DNA from: Halioglobus sp.
GTDB lineage: Bacteria; Pseudomonadota; Gammaproteobacteria; Pseudomonadales; Halieaceae
Length of the DNA stretch: 64,000 nucleotides
NCBI GenBank assembly: GCA_029246385.1
Contig: JAQWNG010000015.1
Location: 186,001-250,000, forward strand
Reading direction: 5' to 3'
This document shows positions 9,546 to 17,527 of this stretch, piece by piece. The notes beneath the pieces were generated by a model, which saw only the letters and a program-made list of their open reading frames with translations, was not told the origin of the DNA and ran no database searches. The position numbers were made by a program, and so were the translations under genes. The stretch's first letter is position 1. Each line of letters starts with the position of its first letter.

Positions 9546-10709
9546 TTAAGGCTTTTCGGAGCCGACAACCCACATCGCGAAGAATTGTGCGCCGCCGCCA
9601 TAGGCATGGCCCAGCGCCAGCTTTGCACCCTCGACCTGATGATCTCCGGCATCTCCGCGAACCTGTCGTGCCGCTTCGGCAAACCGAATCATACCCGATG
9701 CACCGATGGCGTTAGAGGACAGTACACCACCGGAGCAATTCCAAGGGATGTCGCCACCTTCATCCAAAGACGTAGCGCCCTCCATCGTCAATTTCCAGCC
9801 TTCACCCACGGGCGCAAAGCCCAAGTTTTCCAACCACATTGGCTCATACCAACTAAAGGGCACATAGACCTCAGCGCAGTCTAGGTCTTTGCGTGGGTTC
9901 GTGATGCCGGCTTGCTTATAGACGTCTGCCGCACAATCGCGGCCTGCCTGCGGATTCACTTCATCACGACCGGCGAACGTTGTCGGCTCTGAGCGCATCG
10001 CAACACCGCGAATCCATGCGGGCTGTTTAACCGCCTGATCCGCTAACTCTTCATTAGCAATTACCATGGCACAGGCGCCATCAGAAGAGGGACATGCCTC
10101 AAGAAAACGAATCGGGTCCCACAACATAAACGATTCCTCGACTTCCTGCATCGTGATATCCGGCTTCTGGAGATGTGCCAGAGGATTGCGCGCACCATGT
10201 AAACGATCCTTCACTGCTACCTTGATACCCACGTCCTTTGGTGCGTTTGAGCGACGCATATACTCGCGAATAATGGGCGCAAAATAACCGCCAGCCCCAG
10301 CGTTCAAATGCGTCGAGAAGGGCTGCGGATTGGATAAAGCCCACATCGCGTTAGATTCCGACTGTTTCTCAAATGACACGGTCAGCACCCGCTTGAAGGT
10401 TCCGCTTTGGACATGCGATGCCGCAACTATGGCCGTAGATCCACCCACAGAGCCAGCAGTATGCACTCGAATCATCGGCTTGCCATTACAGCCCAGCGCA
10501 TCCGTTAAATAGACTTCCGGCATGATCACGCCCTCGAACATATCAGGAGCTTTACCAAGTATCACCGCGTCGATATCATCCCAGCCTAAATCTGCGTCCT
10601 GCAGCGCGTTAACCGCGGCCTCGCGCACTAAACCGGCAATAGAGACATCCTGCCGTTTGGTGGTGTACCTAGTCTGACCAATGCCAACCACCGCTGCCAA
10701 ATTCGCCAT
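9546..10709 (-). CDS. SCP-x/Ltp-type thiolase-superfamily protein (putative retro-aldolase)
   Basis: This 387-residue protein has the thiolase fold but no nucleophile cysteine: the equivalent stretch reads VHTAGSVGGS, with Ser87 aligning where Cys normally sits. The C-terminus LGHAYGGGAQFFAMWVVG and the tyrosine-rich YVPFSWYEPMW resemble Ltp2-type aldolases, which work with a DUF35 partner and cleave the steroid side chain by retro-aldol chemistry. Two DUF35 genes lie just upstream. The start codon overlaps the stop of the other thiolase (TAATG), so the two are translationally coupled. The exact substrate is inferred by analogy only. Confidence 0.85.
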   Translation of the reverse strand: MANLAAVVGIGQTRYTTKRQDVSIAGLVREAAVNALQDADLGWDDIDAVILGKAPDMFEGVIMPEVYLTDALGCNGKPMIRVHTAGSVGGSTAIVAASHVQSGTFKRVLTVSFEKQSESNAMWALSNPQPFSTHLNAGAGGYFAPIIREYMRRSNAPKDVGIKVAVKDRLHGARNPLAHLQKPDITMQEVEESFMLWDPIRFLEACPSSDGACAMVIANEELADQAVKQPAWIRGVAMRSEPTTFAGRDEVNPQAGRDCAADVYKQAGITNPRKDLDCAEVYVPFSWYEPMWLENLGFAPVGEGWKLTMEGATSLDEGGDIPWNCSGGVLSSNAIGASGMIRFAEAARQVRGDAGDHQVEGAKLALGHAYGGGAQFFAMWVVGSEKP

Positions 10710-11767
10710 TACGCTTTCTCCAATACGGTTACAAGGTTGTGCTGTAAGCAGGGTCCGGATGTTGTATGGGCGACACCACGCTGAGCCTCGCCACCAACAA
10801 TCCGATTGAACACTTCACCAATCCGCGACAAACCCGAGGCCATCATCAGATTTCCTGCCAGCACCCCACCACTGGGATTGATGCTGGTCTCAGCACCGAG
10901 CCCGAGCGCACGAGTGAGAATAATTTCCTGGTGACTAAACGGTGCGTATAGTTCCGCCACATCCACTCTGCCGTCCTGCATGCCAGCATGTTTTGCTGCA
11001 GTGCGAGTAGACACCGAATCAGTAAGATCACGCATCCCCAAGTTGTGCGTCTCGATGCGATGGTCAATGCCACTGATGATGGCATACGGCAGGCCCCACT
11101 CTCTGGCCTTTTCCACAGTCGCAATGACCACGGCACTGGCGCCATCCGATACTGGACAACAATCCGCTTTGCGTAATGGAGACAGATAGGTCGCCTGCGC
11201 CAAAACATCTTCAGGTGACACATCACCAGCAAGCTGCGCATGCGGATTAGACATAGCATTGCGCCGCGACCGAGAAACGACCTCTGCCATATCACGCTCC
11301 GTAATCAAACCCTGATCCAGCATCAGGCGCGCCTGCATCGCCGCAAGTGAAATACTGTCTATCCACTGGGGCGCCAAATAATAAGGATCCAACTGCTGCG
11401 ACAACACGATCGGTAGTTCTCCTGGAGAGGACTTACCAAATCCATAGATTAATGCCGACTCTGCATGCCCCATGCGGATTTTGAGTATCGATTCGTAAAG
11501 CGCCCAAGCCGCGTCCATCTCTACATGCGACTCCTTGATGGGAGGGACAGCACCCAGCGCATCCACACCGGCCACAAAGGCAAACGCTGCCCCCTGTAAA
11601 TAATCGCAGCTCCCTGAGCAGACAAAGTCTACATCCTGTGCGCTGCCGAGTCGCGCCTGCGTGAAGGTGCGTTCCAGCACAGGCATGATCAACTCAACCT
11701 CATTGACTGCGCCGGCATCAGAAACGCCATCGGACTGCTGATAAGCCACTATAGCAATATCTTTCAT
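10709..11767 (-). CDS. Thiolase-superfamily protein, second Ltp-like partner
   Basis: This 352-residue thiolase-fold protein is shorter than and distinct from its neighbour. The nucleophile region reads HVEMDAAWALYES, so the usual cysteine is absent; the C-terminal GPCLQHNLVTVLE keeps one cysteine near the position of the second catalytic cysteine. It probably pairs with the downstream homologue and with the DUF35 proteins, as in Ltp3/Ltp4-like sets. CAGGAGGG sits before the ATG, and the stop of the DUF35 gene is three bases away. The tandem arrangement suggests a heteromeric complex, but this is not proven by sequence. Confidence 0.85.
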   Translation of the reverse strand: MKDIAIVAYQQSDGVSDAGAVNEVELIMPVLERTFTQARLGSAQDVDFVCSGSCDYLQGAAFAFVAGVDALGAVPPIKESHVEMDAAWALYESILKIRMGHAESALIYGFGKSSPGELPIVLSQQLDPYYLAPQWIDSISLAAMQARLMLDQGLITERDMAEVVSRSRRNAMSNPHAQLAGDVSPEDVLAQATYLSPLRKADCCPVSDGASAVVIATVEKAREWGLPYAIISGIDHRIETHNLGMRDLTDSVSTRTAAKHAGMQDGRVDVAELYAPFSHQEIILTRALGLGAETSINPSGGVLAGNLMMASGLSRIGEVFNRIVGGEAQRGVAHTTSGPCLQHNLVTVLEKA

Positions 11768-11770
11768 TTA

Positions 11771-12289
11771 TTAGCCCTCCTGACCCGTGACCGACAATTT
11801 ACCAATTTTCTCAACAGGGACATCGGGCTCATCAATAGGTTTAAAGTACTTGATGTTGTCCATAGAATAATCCCATTCCTCTTCAGGCTTCCAAACCGCC
11901 TGCACACGCTGACCAATGTGCACCTCAGAGTTGTCGCAATCACTCATCAAATGGATAAAAGAGATGTTTGCGCCATCAGCCACCAGATTGGCCACTACAA
12001 AAGGTGGTTCAATGACGTTCCCAGGGATCGGGATATATACAATGGTGAAGGACTGCACCGTTGCCTTATCTGACAGCTCCACTTCTTGCTCCGTAGGTCT
12101 ACCGGATGCTGGACAAGACCCACGCGGAGGACTATACACGGGCGCCTCTGGCTCAGCGCGGCGCTGCCCCGTTAACTTTCCTTTTTTCAATTGGGCGAGA
12201 AAACGCGCAGGTGCCGCACCCGCAGTAAAATTATACTGCAAGTAAACTGGGGCATTGACGACGGTCACTACTTCCTGTTCTTCACTCAT
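11771..12289 (-). CDS. DUF35 OB-fold protein with degraded zinc ribbon
   Basis: This 172-residue DUF35 (OB-fold, acyl-CoA-associated) protein normally partners a thiolase or aldolase. The family usually has a four-cysteine rubredoxin-like zinc ribbon followed by an OB fold. Here the first CxxC is replaced by GQRRAEPE and only Cys59 survives in the second (GSCPASG), so zinc binding is unlikely. The OB-fold half (VQSFTIVYIP, FVVANLVADGANISFIHL, GQRVQAVWKP) looks intact. TAGGAGAG stands seven bases before the ATG. Its gene directly precedes the two Ltp-like thiolases, suggesting a scaffold or CoA-binding subunit for them. Confidence 0.87.
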   Translation of the reverse strand: MSEEQEVVTVVNAPVYLQYNFTAGAAPARFLAQLKKGKLTGQRRAEPEAPVYSPPRGSCPASGRPTEQEVELSDKATVQSFTIVYIPIPGNVIEPPFVVANLVADGANISFIHLMSDCDNSEVHIGQRVQAVWKPEEEWDYSMDNIKYFKPIDEPDVPVEKIGKLSVTGQEG

Positions 12290-12300
12290 AACGGGCTCTC

Positions 12301-12747
12301 CTAGACTAATTTGAAGCAGCGAATATCGGTAATGTAGCCGATCGTTTCATCGGCCCATACGGCCTGAACACGAGCGCCGGTCGCGATAGCATCTTCGCTG
12401 GCAGCAGCGACACAGTGAACCATTGCCACGTCCGCACCGTCGAGTTTGATCATGGCCCAAGCAAATGGCACATCCATAGGGTGGGCTGCGCGAGGCTCCT
12501 TAACCCAAGCAAAACTGACAATTTCCCCCTGCTGGCCCACCGCTACGAACTCACTGAGCTCTTCAGCGGTATCAGGGTCGTACTCCATTGGCGGCACCAC
12601 CACCCTGCCATCACTAGCCTTGATCCCAACGATATTGCGATTTCTAAGCTCAGTGAAAAATCGGCCAATCACGGGTCCGGTGGAGCGGGTATAGGTATAT
12701 CCAAGCTCAAACGCTTGGTTGAGAACTTCTGGTTGCGACACAGTCAC
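12301..12747 (-). CDS. DUF35 OB-fold protein lacking zinc ribbon
   Basis: This second, smaller DUF35 protein has 148 residues. The ribbon region (NIVGIKASDGRVVVPPMEYD) has no cysteines at all, while the OB-fold half (GEIVSFAWVKEP, FAWAMIKLDGADVAMVHCV, GARVQAVWAD) is typical. Two different zinc-less DUF35 proteins next to two different thiolases suggest matched pairs. The start is a GTG at 12747 or, with better spacing from AAGGAGGG, the GTG at 12741. As first gene of the minus-strand run it faces the extradiol dioxygenase across 243 bases, where promoters for both directions should lie. Confidence 0.85.
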   Translation of the reverse strand: MTVSQPEVLNQAFELGYTYTRSTGPVIGRFFTELRNRNIVGIKASDGRVVVPPMEYDPDTAEELSEFVAVGQQGEIVSFAWVKEPRAAHPMDVPFAWAMIKLDGADVAMVHCVAAASEDAIATGARVQAVWADETIGYITDIRCFKLV

Positions 12748-12820
12748 AGCCCTCCTTGATGGGGATGAATACAGCGCTCAGTATCAGTGAGCTACCCTTG
12801 CTTCTCAATGACGCAAAGGA

Positions 12821-12866
12821 TCATGTGAATATGACATTTCAGATCATCGGATCGCTTTTCACGTGA
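12821..12866. promoter_or_regulatory. Candidate operator: imperfect inverted repeat between divergent operons
   Basis: TCATGTGAA (12821-12829) and TTCACGTGA (12858-12866) are inverted with one mismatch, 28 bases apart, in the space shared by the DUF35/thiolase operon and the dioxygenase gene. Paired half-sites in such a place are typical of a repressor or activator site. I cannot name the protein, and no regulator gene adjoins the region. Confidence 0.3.
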
Positions 12867-12990
12867 TAAGGTTGCTCTACGCATACCAGCGCAATCAAAA
12901 TATCGGTATCTGCTGTTCCAATAATGAGAAATCGTCGATACTACCGCTTGGAGCCTCAACTAACCAACCAGACAAACTAGGAGCATCACT

Positions 12991-13896
12991 ATGTCAGTCT
13001 CAGCAGCAGGCTATTTGAGAATTGCGTCAACAGACACTGCCGCATGGATGGTTTTCGGTACTGAGGTGCTGGGCCTGATGGATGCCCAGATTGAGGATAC
13101 CGCCGGCGCCCAGTTCCTGCGGATGGACGACCACCCGTTTCGCTTCATGATTGAATCAAGCGATACGGACAGCCTGATCGCCACCGGTTTGGAATACCCA
13201 TCAGAAGCGGCATGGCGAGCTGCGCTTGATACCCTCGCTACCGCAGGGCATGACATTATTTTAGGCTCTGCCGAAGAGGCTCAGCGCCGCTGCGTGAGTG
13301 CATTTGCAACTGTTCAAGATCCTGCTGACAATACGTTAGAACTTTACTGGGGCCGAAACCTGGACTACGTTCCGCTGGCCTCTCCCACCGGCGTCTCTGG
13401 CTTTGTTACCACTTACCAGCAGACAGGCGATATGGGCTTCGGCCACTGTGTCCTACCCGCTCCTAATATTGATGCAGTAACGGATTTTTATACGCAATTG
13501 ATTGGCACTGGCCTAACCGATACGTTGTATCCGCCTGGGATGGGCGGACTCAAAATTAACTTTATGCACGCCAATAATCCACGTCAGCATTCTGTCGCCC
13601 TGTTTGGCGGACCGCACCCTTTGGGCGTTGTGCATATTATGGTTGAGGCACAGACGCTAGATGATGTGGGCGCCACCTTAGATCGCGCAAAAAAAGCTGG
13701 TTGTCACTTTTTGGCAACGCTAGGTCGACATGTCAACGACAATATGTGCTCTGCTTATATTCTCGCGCCCGGAGGCATTGCTGTTGAATATGGTTGCGAT
13801 GGGATACTCATTGATTGGGAAAACTATGTGCCTACTGTTAGTGTTGAAGGCGACCTATGGGGCCACGAATACCACTTCCCGAGTATGGATGAATAA
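12991..13896 (+). CDS. Type I extradiol ring-cleavage dioxygenase (BphC/HsaC-like, VOC fold)
   Basis: This 301-residue protein has two VOC modules, the size of biphenyl-2,3-diol dioxygenases. In the C-terminal module the iron ligands can be read as His152 (GFGHCVL), His215 (GVVHIMV) and Glu266 (AVEYG). The catalytic set is also there: His200 (NPRQHSVAL) and the LGRHVNDNM signature with a following tyrosine (Tyr256). It should open a catechol ring next to the hydroxyls using Fe(II) and O2. AGGAG lies seven bases before the ATG. It is divergent from the Ltp/DUF35 operon, which suggests that a steroid or other polycyclic ring may be the shared substrate. Confidence 0.88.
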   Translation: MSVSAAGYLRIASTDTAAWMVFGTEVLGLMDAQIEDTAGAQFLRMDDHPFRFMIESSDTDSLIATGLEYPSEAAWRAALDTLATAGHDIILGSAEEAQRRCVSAFATVQDPADNTLELYWGRNLDYVPLASPTGVSGFVTTYQQTGDMGFGHCVLPAPNIDAVTDFYTQLIGTGLTDTLYPPGMGGLKINFMHANNPRQHSVALFGGPHPLGVVHIMVEAQTLDDVGATLDRAKKAGCHFLATLGRHVNDNMCSAYILAPGGIAVEYGCDGILIDWENYVPTVSVEGDLWGHEYHFPSMDE

Positions 13897-13953
13897 ACAG
13901 TATAACCTAGGCATTATCGCGCCCAGCCTCCACCTCTAGTTCAGGCATTGACT

Positions 13954-15012
13954 TCAGCGCTTACCTAGATAGCGGTTAAGCGTTTTCTGCCAATCGCTAC
14001 CACCGGTATCAGCCAGCAGAGTCTGGTTAAGCTTTTCCTGATGCGCAAAACTCGACCTCATGCCAAAAGCATAGTACTGCATTTCAATAGACTGTCTCAG
14101 AACCTGAATCTCAGGCCCTGCATCTTTCAACAGGTAGAGCAGCAGAGCTTCGTCGTAAACCAGAGCATCCGCTTTATCCTCTCTTAGCAAGGCTAACCCG
14201 TCCTGAGCCGTCGCGACCGATTGCATGCGGATACCGCTTTCGCGCAAAAACCGCTCGCCGGTCGAGCCACTCACTGCAATCGACCTTACATTATGCAGGT
14301 CATCAACGCCGCGTACCAAAGTATTAAGCTGGCTAACGGTCAACGATGCCGCAATACTGGCGGTAAGGCCAGCAATCATGATCAGGCTAGCAAACATCCA
14401 GATTGTGGCTAGCACCCGACCAATCAAAGTTACCGGTGCCTTGTCACCATAGCCTACCGTCGTCATTGTCACTAACGACCACCAGAAACCGCTGCCGATG
14501 CCTTGCGCGAACGAACCACCAAATTCCTGTGGGTTGCGCCTGCGCTCAGCCATCCACAGCAACGCGCCCACTGCCAACAACAACAGCAGTAACGCAGCAA
14601 CCGTGCTCAAAAACGTTGACGACAACAGCTCTCTCCACAAACCTCGCCAGTCGCCATATTGCGCGGGGGTGGCGATAGCAAGATGCGTAGAATAAAAAGG
14701 GGCACTGAAATTCATCAACACTTCACGCTCTTGCGTCATCGATAGTGCTCCGATTGCGATATCAATGCTGCCCGCGTCCAATGCTTTGATCTGCGCCTCG
14801 GAGCTATTCATAACTACCCACTCGGTCTCCCACCCAAGACTCACCGCGATACGCTGCCAAAGTTCTACTGAAATTCCGGTCCAGTCACCTTCCCCGTCTT
14901 GCATGGCAAATGGCGGCACTGACTTGACACCAACACGCAGCGTCTCCGCCGGCGCCAGCACTGGCAAGAGCAGTAACATCAGCCCAAGATAAACGTGTAT
15001 TCTCACAACCAT
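13954..15012 (-). CDS. GluR0-like ligand-gated potassium channel
   Basis: The protein combines a secreted periplasmic-binding-protein domain with an ion pore. After a signal peptide (IHVYLGLMLLLLPVLAPA), the ligand domain S1 starts (ETLRVGVKSVPPFAM) and contains the ligand-binding arginine motif TQER. A membrane helix follows (about residues 132-154), then a pore loop with the potassium selectivity filter TVGYGD (about 185-190). The last helix contains TASIAASLTV, reminiscent of the iGluR gating motif. The second half of the ligand domain (S2) closes the chain. An amino acid probably opens the channel. GGGAGA touches the ATG at 15012; a GTG at 15006 has better spacing. Confidence 0.88.
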   Translation of the reverse strand: MVVRIHVYLGLMLLLLPVLAPAETLRVGVKSVPPFAMQDGEGDWTGISVELWQRIAVSLGWETEWVVMNSSEAQIKALDAGSIDIAIGALSMTQEREVLMNFSAPFYSTHLAIATPAQYGDWRGLWRELLSSTFLSTVAALLLLLLAVGALLWMAERRRNPQEFGGSFAQGIGSGFWWSLVTMTTVGYGDKAPVTLIGRVLATIWMFASLIMIAGLTASIAASLTVSQLNTLVRGVDDLHNVRSIAVSGSTGERFLRESGIRMQSVATAQDGLALLREDKADALVYDEALLLYLLKDAGPEIQVLRQSIEMQYYAFGMRSSFAHQEKLNQTLLADTGGSDWQKTLNRYLGKR

Positions 15013-15028
15013 TCTCCCAGGCAGATCG

Positions 15029-15286
15029 TTAACTACCAAATACCTTTAATATCATAATGCCAATTGACACATCGATGCCATTAGATCCGTCGCTGGCGAG
15101 TAACAACCTGATGCCCGGACCCAGCGATATTCCGTTACTGTAATCACGCTCGGCTGACAATTCCAGTGCATGCAGCCCCTCTTCCTCGATAGTGACGCCC
15201 GCAAACATTACCAACTTATCGTTGACAATAAGGTTGCCGCCGACTAGCCCAGAAAAATCGAACGAAGAGAAAGCTACCAGTCAGGC
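15029..15286 (-). pseudogene. Possible C-terminal remnant of an outer-membrane beta-barrel-like protein
   Basis: An open stretch without a plausible 5' portion encodes alternating polar and hydrophobic strands joined by short loops (FDFSGLVGGNLIV, then DGSNGIDVSIGIMILKVFG), like the end of a small barrel. Upstream bases contain stops in this frame, while other frames read hydrophobic sequence that might be its broken signal peptide. There is no family match I recognise, and chance coding is possible. Confidence 0.3.
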
Positions 15287-15599
15287 TAAAGGAAACCAGG
15301 CATTTTAGTGCGGATAGTGTCAGGGTACGAACTCTAATAGTTCTCGCTTAGCTTGGATAAGACACCACAAACCGCAACATTTTTAACTGAGGACAATTAT
15401 TAATGGGTACTAGCCCAATGTTGATCTTTTTATGACAAAAACATATGTCTCAATGGAAGTGACGAGTGCGCCAGACACAGCCATTTATGGTCAACAGACA
15501 ACGATAGCACGCATTTATTGCGACACGCACAGGCCCAAAGATTCGGGCAGTAGACCTTAATTTATTGATTAACTACAGATCCCTCTTAAGACTCGGGTT
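15287..15599. other. Non-coding stretch with no recognisable element
   Basis: About 310 AT-rich bases separate the barrel-like remnant from the kinase-like gene. I see no convincing gene, terminator, RNA or repeat. Both flanking genes run on the minus strand, so it could hold the promoter of the remnant's former gene and the 3' untranslated region of the kinase gene. Confidence 0.5.
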
Positions 15600-16640
15600 C
15601 TAAACAGCATCTCGAATTGCATCTACTGAACCGAGGAGCTCCATCGCCGAGTGCAGGCGCTCCAGCGACGCCAACATATAATTCACAGGCTGCCACGCAT
15701 CGCCCATCGCTAGAGTCACTGCCGACCCGACCCAGACATACGCTGCATGCCACTGATATTGCTGCCGCAGTGCCCGCGCAGATGGCGCTGGCGCACCCAG
15801 TGCTAGCAGTTGCTCTCGATAGTAATTAAGCATGTCCGGACCCCACGCTTGCTGATCTGCTGGCGCCAATACGCCTGCCAGAAAATAACTGATATCACGC
15901 ATAGCCGGAGCCTTCGCTACAAGCGCCCAATCGAGAAAACCAGGCCCACCCGCGTCAAAAAATAAGTTCCCGTCGTGCACGTCACCGTGAATCAGCGTTG
16001 GCTCACCGCGATTCCACAGTTGATGGATATCATCGGTCTGGTTCAAATACAGCTCACCCATATCCCGAAAGACCGACGGCATACTAGCGGCATACGCCTG
16101 CAAAGCCTTTTCGACGAGAGGCAGCGCAATTTCGTGCTGCACCGGAGGCTGCACCCAAGCGAGGTCAGAATCAAAGCGTGGTGACGCCCAATACGCGACA
16201 TGAAGGCGTGCAAACGCCGCAAGCACTTGACGAACATAATTTTCGGAATAGCGTGTTCTCGTGTTTCTGAATGTACAGCCACTATCCTCCAAGTGTTCCA
16301 GCAACATAATGTAGTCTTCACCCACATCATCGCTCACCGCGAAGTAGCAGCGCGGCACGCGCACCGGAACCTCAGTCGCGAGGGTCATGTAAAATCGCGT
16401 CTCTCGTTGACCCATGCCGCTTGATGTCACAAAGGCTCGCTGCTCGTCGTCCGCGGGAGGTAGTTTCATGAACAATCGAGAGGGAAGGCTCAACGGCTTT
16501 TCATATTCTAGCTCTAGCACAGCGCGACCGGTGGTACCTGTGTGAGTGTCTACCACGGTAAAACCCGAGACCGGAGCGTCCAGCGCATAAGCTAGCCACT
16601 CACATGACAGATCGTGTACGTTTTTCGGTGTCAACAACAT
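15600..16640 (-). CDS. APH/EcKL-like small-molecule kinase homologue
   Basis: This 346-residue aminoglycoside-phosphotransferase-fold protein, close in style to ecdysteroid-kinase-like proteins, is counted from the ATG at 16640, which follows GGAG. The Brenner motif HGDVHDGN (residues 218-225, catalytic Asp220) and the metal-binding FLDWAL (Asp237) are present, as is a candidate ATP lysine in LFMKLPP. Such proteins phosphorylate hydroxyl groups of small molecules; the substrate is unknown. The gene ends the minus-strand pair that begins with the solute-binding protein, 52 bases upstream. In a catabolic region it may act on a hydroxylated lipid or steroid, which is a guess. Confidence 0.82.
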   Translation of the reverse strand: MLLTPKNVHDLSCEWLAYALDAPVSGFTVVDTHTGTTGRAVLELEYEKPLSLPSRLFMKLPPADDEQRAFVTSSGMGQRETRFYMTLATEVPVRVPRCYFAVSDDVGEDYIMLLEHLEDSGCTFRNTRTRYSENYVRQVLAAFARLHVAYWASPRFDSDLAWVQPPVQHEIALPLVEKALQAYAASMPSVFRDMGELYLNQTDDIHQLWNRGEPTLIHGDVHDGNLFFDAGGPGFLDWALVAKAPAMRDISYFLAGVLAPADQQAWGPDMLNYYREQLLALGAPAPSARALRQQYQWHAAYVWVGSAVTLAMGDAWQPVNYMLASLERLHSAMELLGSVDAIRDAV

Positions 16641-16692
16641 CAAACTCCGCTTTTTCCGAGCGCTGAAAGGTGCATCCAAAAGCAGTGGCTGC

Positions 16693-17439
16693 TCAGCGCA
16701 CCTCAACCGTCACGGGTATCCAGCGATTGAGGATATAGCGCAGGCTGCCATTGCCTTTCATTACTTGCAGAGCGGCATTAAGCGATTGTGCCAAGCGCTC
16801 ATCGCCTTTTCGCACAGCCCACGCTAACTGTTCATCGGTCAGCGGTGAATACAGACTGAGTAGGTCCTCATTGTCGGGCGACGTTGCAAGCTGCCAACTG
16901 GTGGGCGCATCATGAACGTAGAGGTCAATTTCATCACTGCGCAAGCCGTCAAAGGCGGCGGATGGATTACTAAAATAGCTAATCTGGGCTTCCTTGAGTT
17001 TAATCTTGGCAAATTCTGCACCAGTGGTACCTGGTTCCACGCCTACCCGCACACCCTTTCGATAGATCGACCAAGGCTGGGAAAACTGTCCCGCGTCATC
17101 CATCAGCATTATGGCCATTTGGCCAATCTCCATATAAGGCTCAGCAAATATGACCTCCTCGCCACGCGCCGCCGTCACGCTCATACCAGACATTATCACA
17201 TCAATTTCGCCAGCCTGTAGAGCCGGAATTAACTTTTCGAATGGCATTTCCATCAATGTCATTTTCTGGCCAAGAATCGCACCCACGGCCGTGGCATTAT
17301 CGGCCTCGATACCAACGATGCGTCCTTCCTGTTTGTAGGCCAATGGCGGATAATCTGGCGAAATGCCAACCTTGAGGCCAGCTGCTGCGGCTACTGCAGG
17401 TGTCACGCAAAAAATCAACAGAAGTAGGAGCTTACGCAA
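16693..17439 (-). CDS. Periplasmic solute-binding protein (family 3, amino-acid type)
   Basis: This 248-residue exported protein has a clear signal peptide (MRKLLLLLIFCVTPAVAAAA) followed by the family 3 binding fold (LKVGISPDYPPLAY, the carboxylate-binding TAAR motif, GVEPGTTGAEF, DLYVHDAPTSW). It should bind a polar amino acid or similar ligand in the periplasm. No ABC permease or ATPase is near, so it may serve a distant transporter or act as a sensor. It shares its fold with the ligand domain of the channel gene 1.7 kb downstream, and the two may be responses to similar ligands. Confidence 0.85.
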   Translation of the reverse strand: MRKLLLLLIFCVTPAVAAAAGLKVGISPDYPPLAYKQEGRIVGIEADNATAVGAILGQKMTLMEMPFEKLIPALQAGEIDVIMSGMSVTAARGEEVIFAEPYMEIGQMAIMLMDDAGQFSQPWSIYRKGVRVGVEPGTTGAEFAKIKLKEAQISYFSNPSAAFDGLRSDEIDLYVHDAPTSWQLATSPDNEDLLSLYSPLTDEQLAWAVRKGDERLAQSLNAALQVMKGNGSLRYILNRWIPVTVEVR

Positions 17440-17527
17440 TATGAAATTCCTTCTTTAACCGCCGAAACCGATAACCTAGTGAGGCGATAATGTAACATTG
17501 CCCAATACTTTGATGGAAGCAATCGGG

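Noticed and set aside
9524-9682. N-terminal extension of the acyl-CoA synthetase
   Set aside because: It lies inside the preceding thiolase gene and has no family resemblance; the ATG at 9523 has a good ribosome-binding site.
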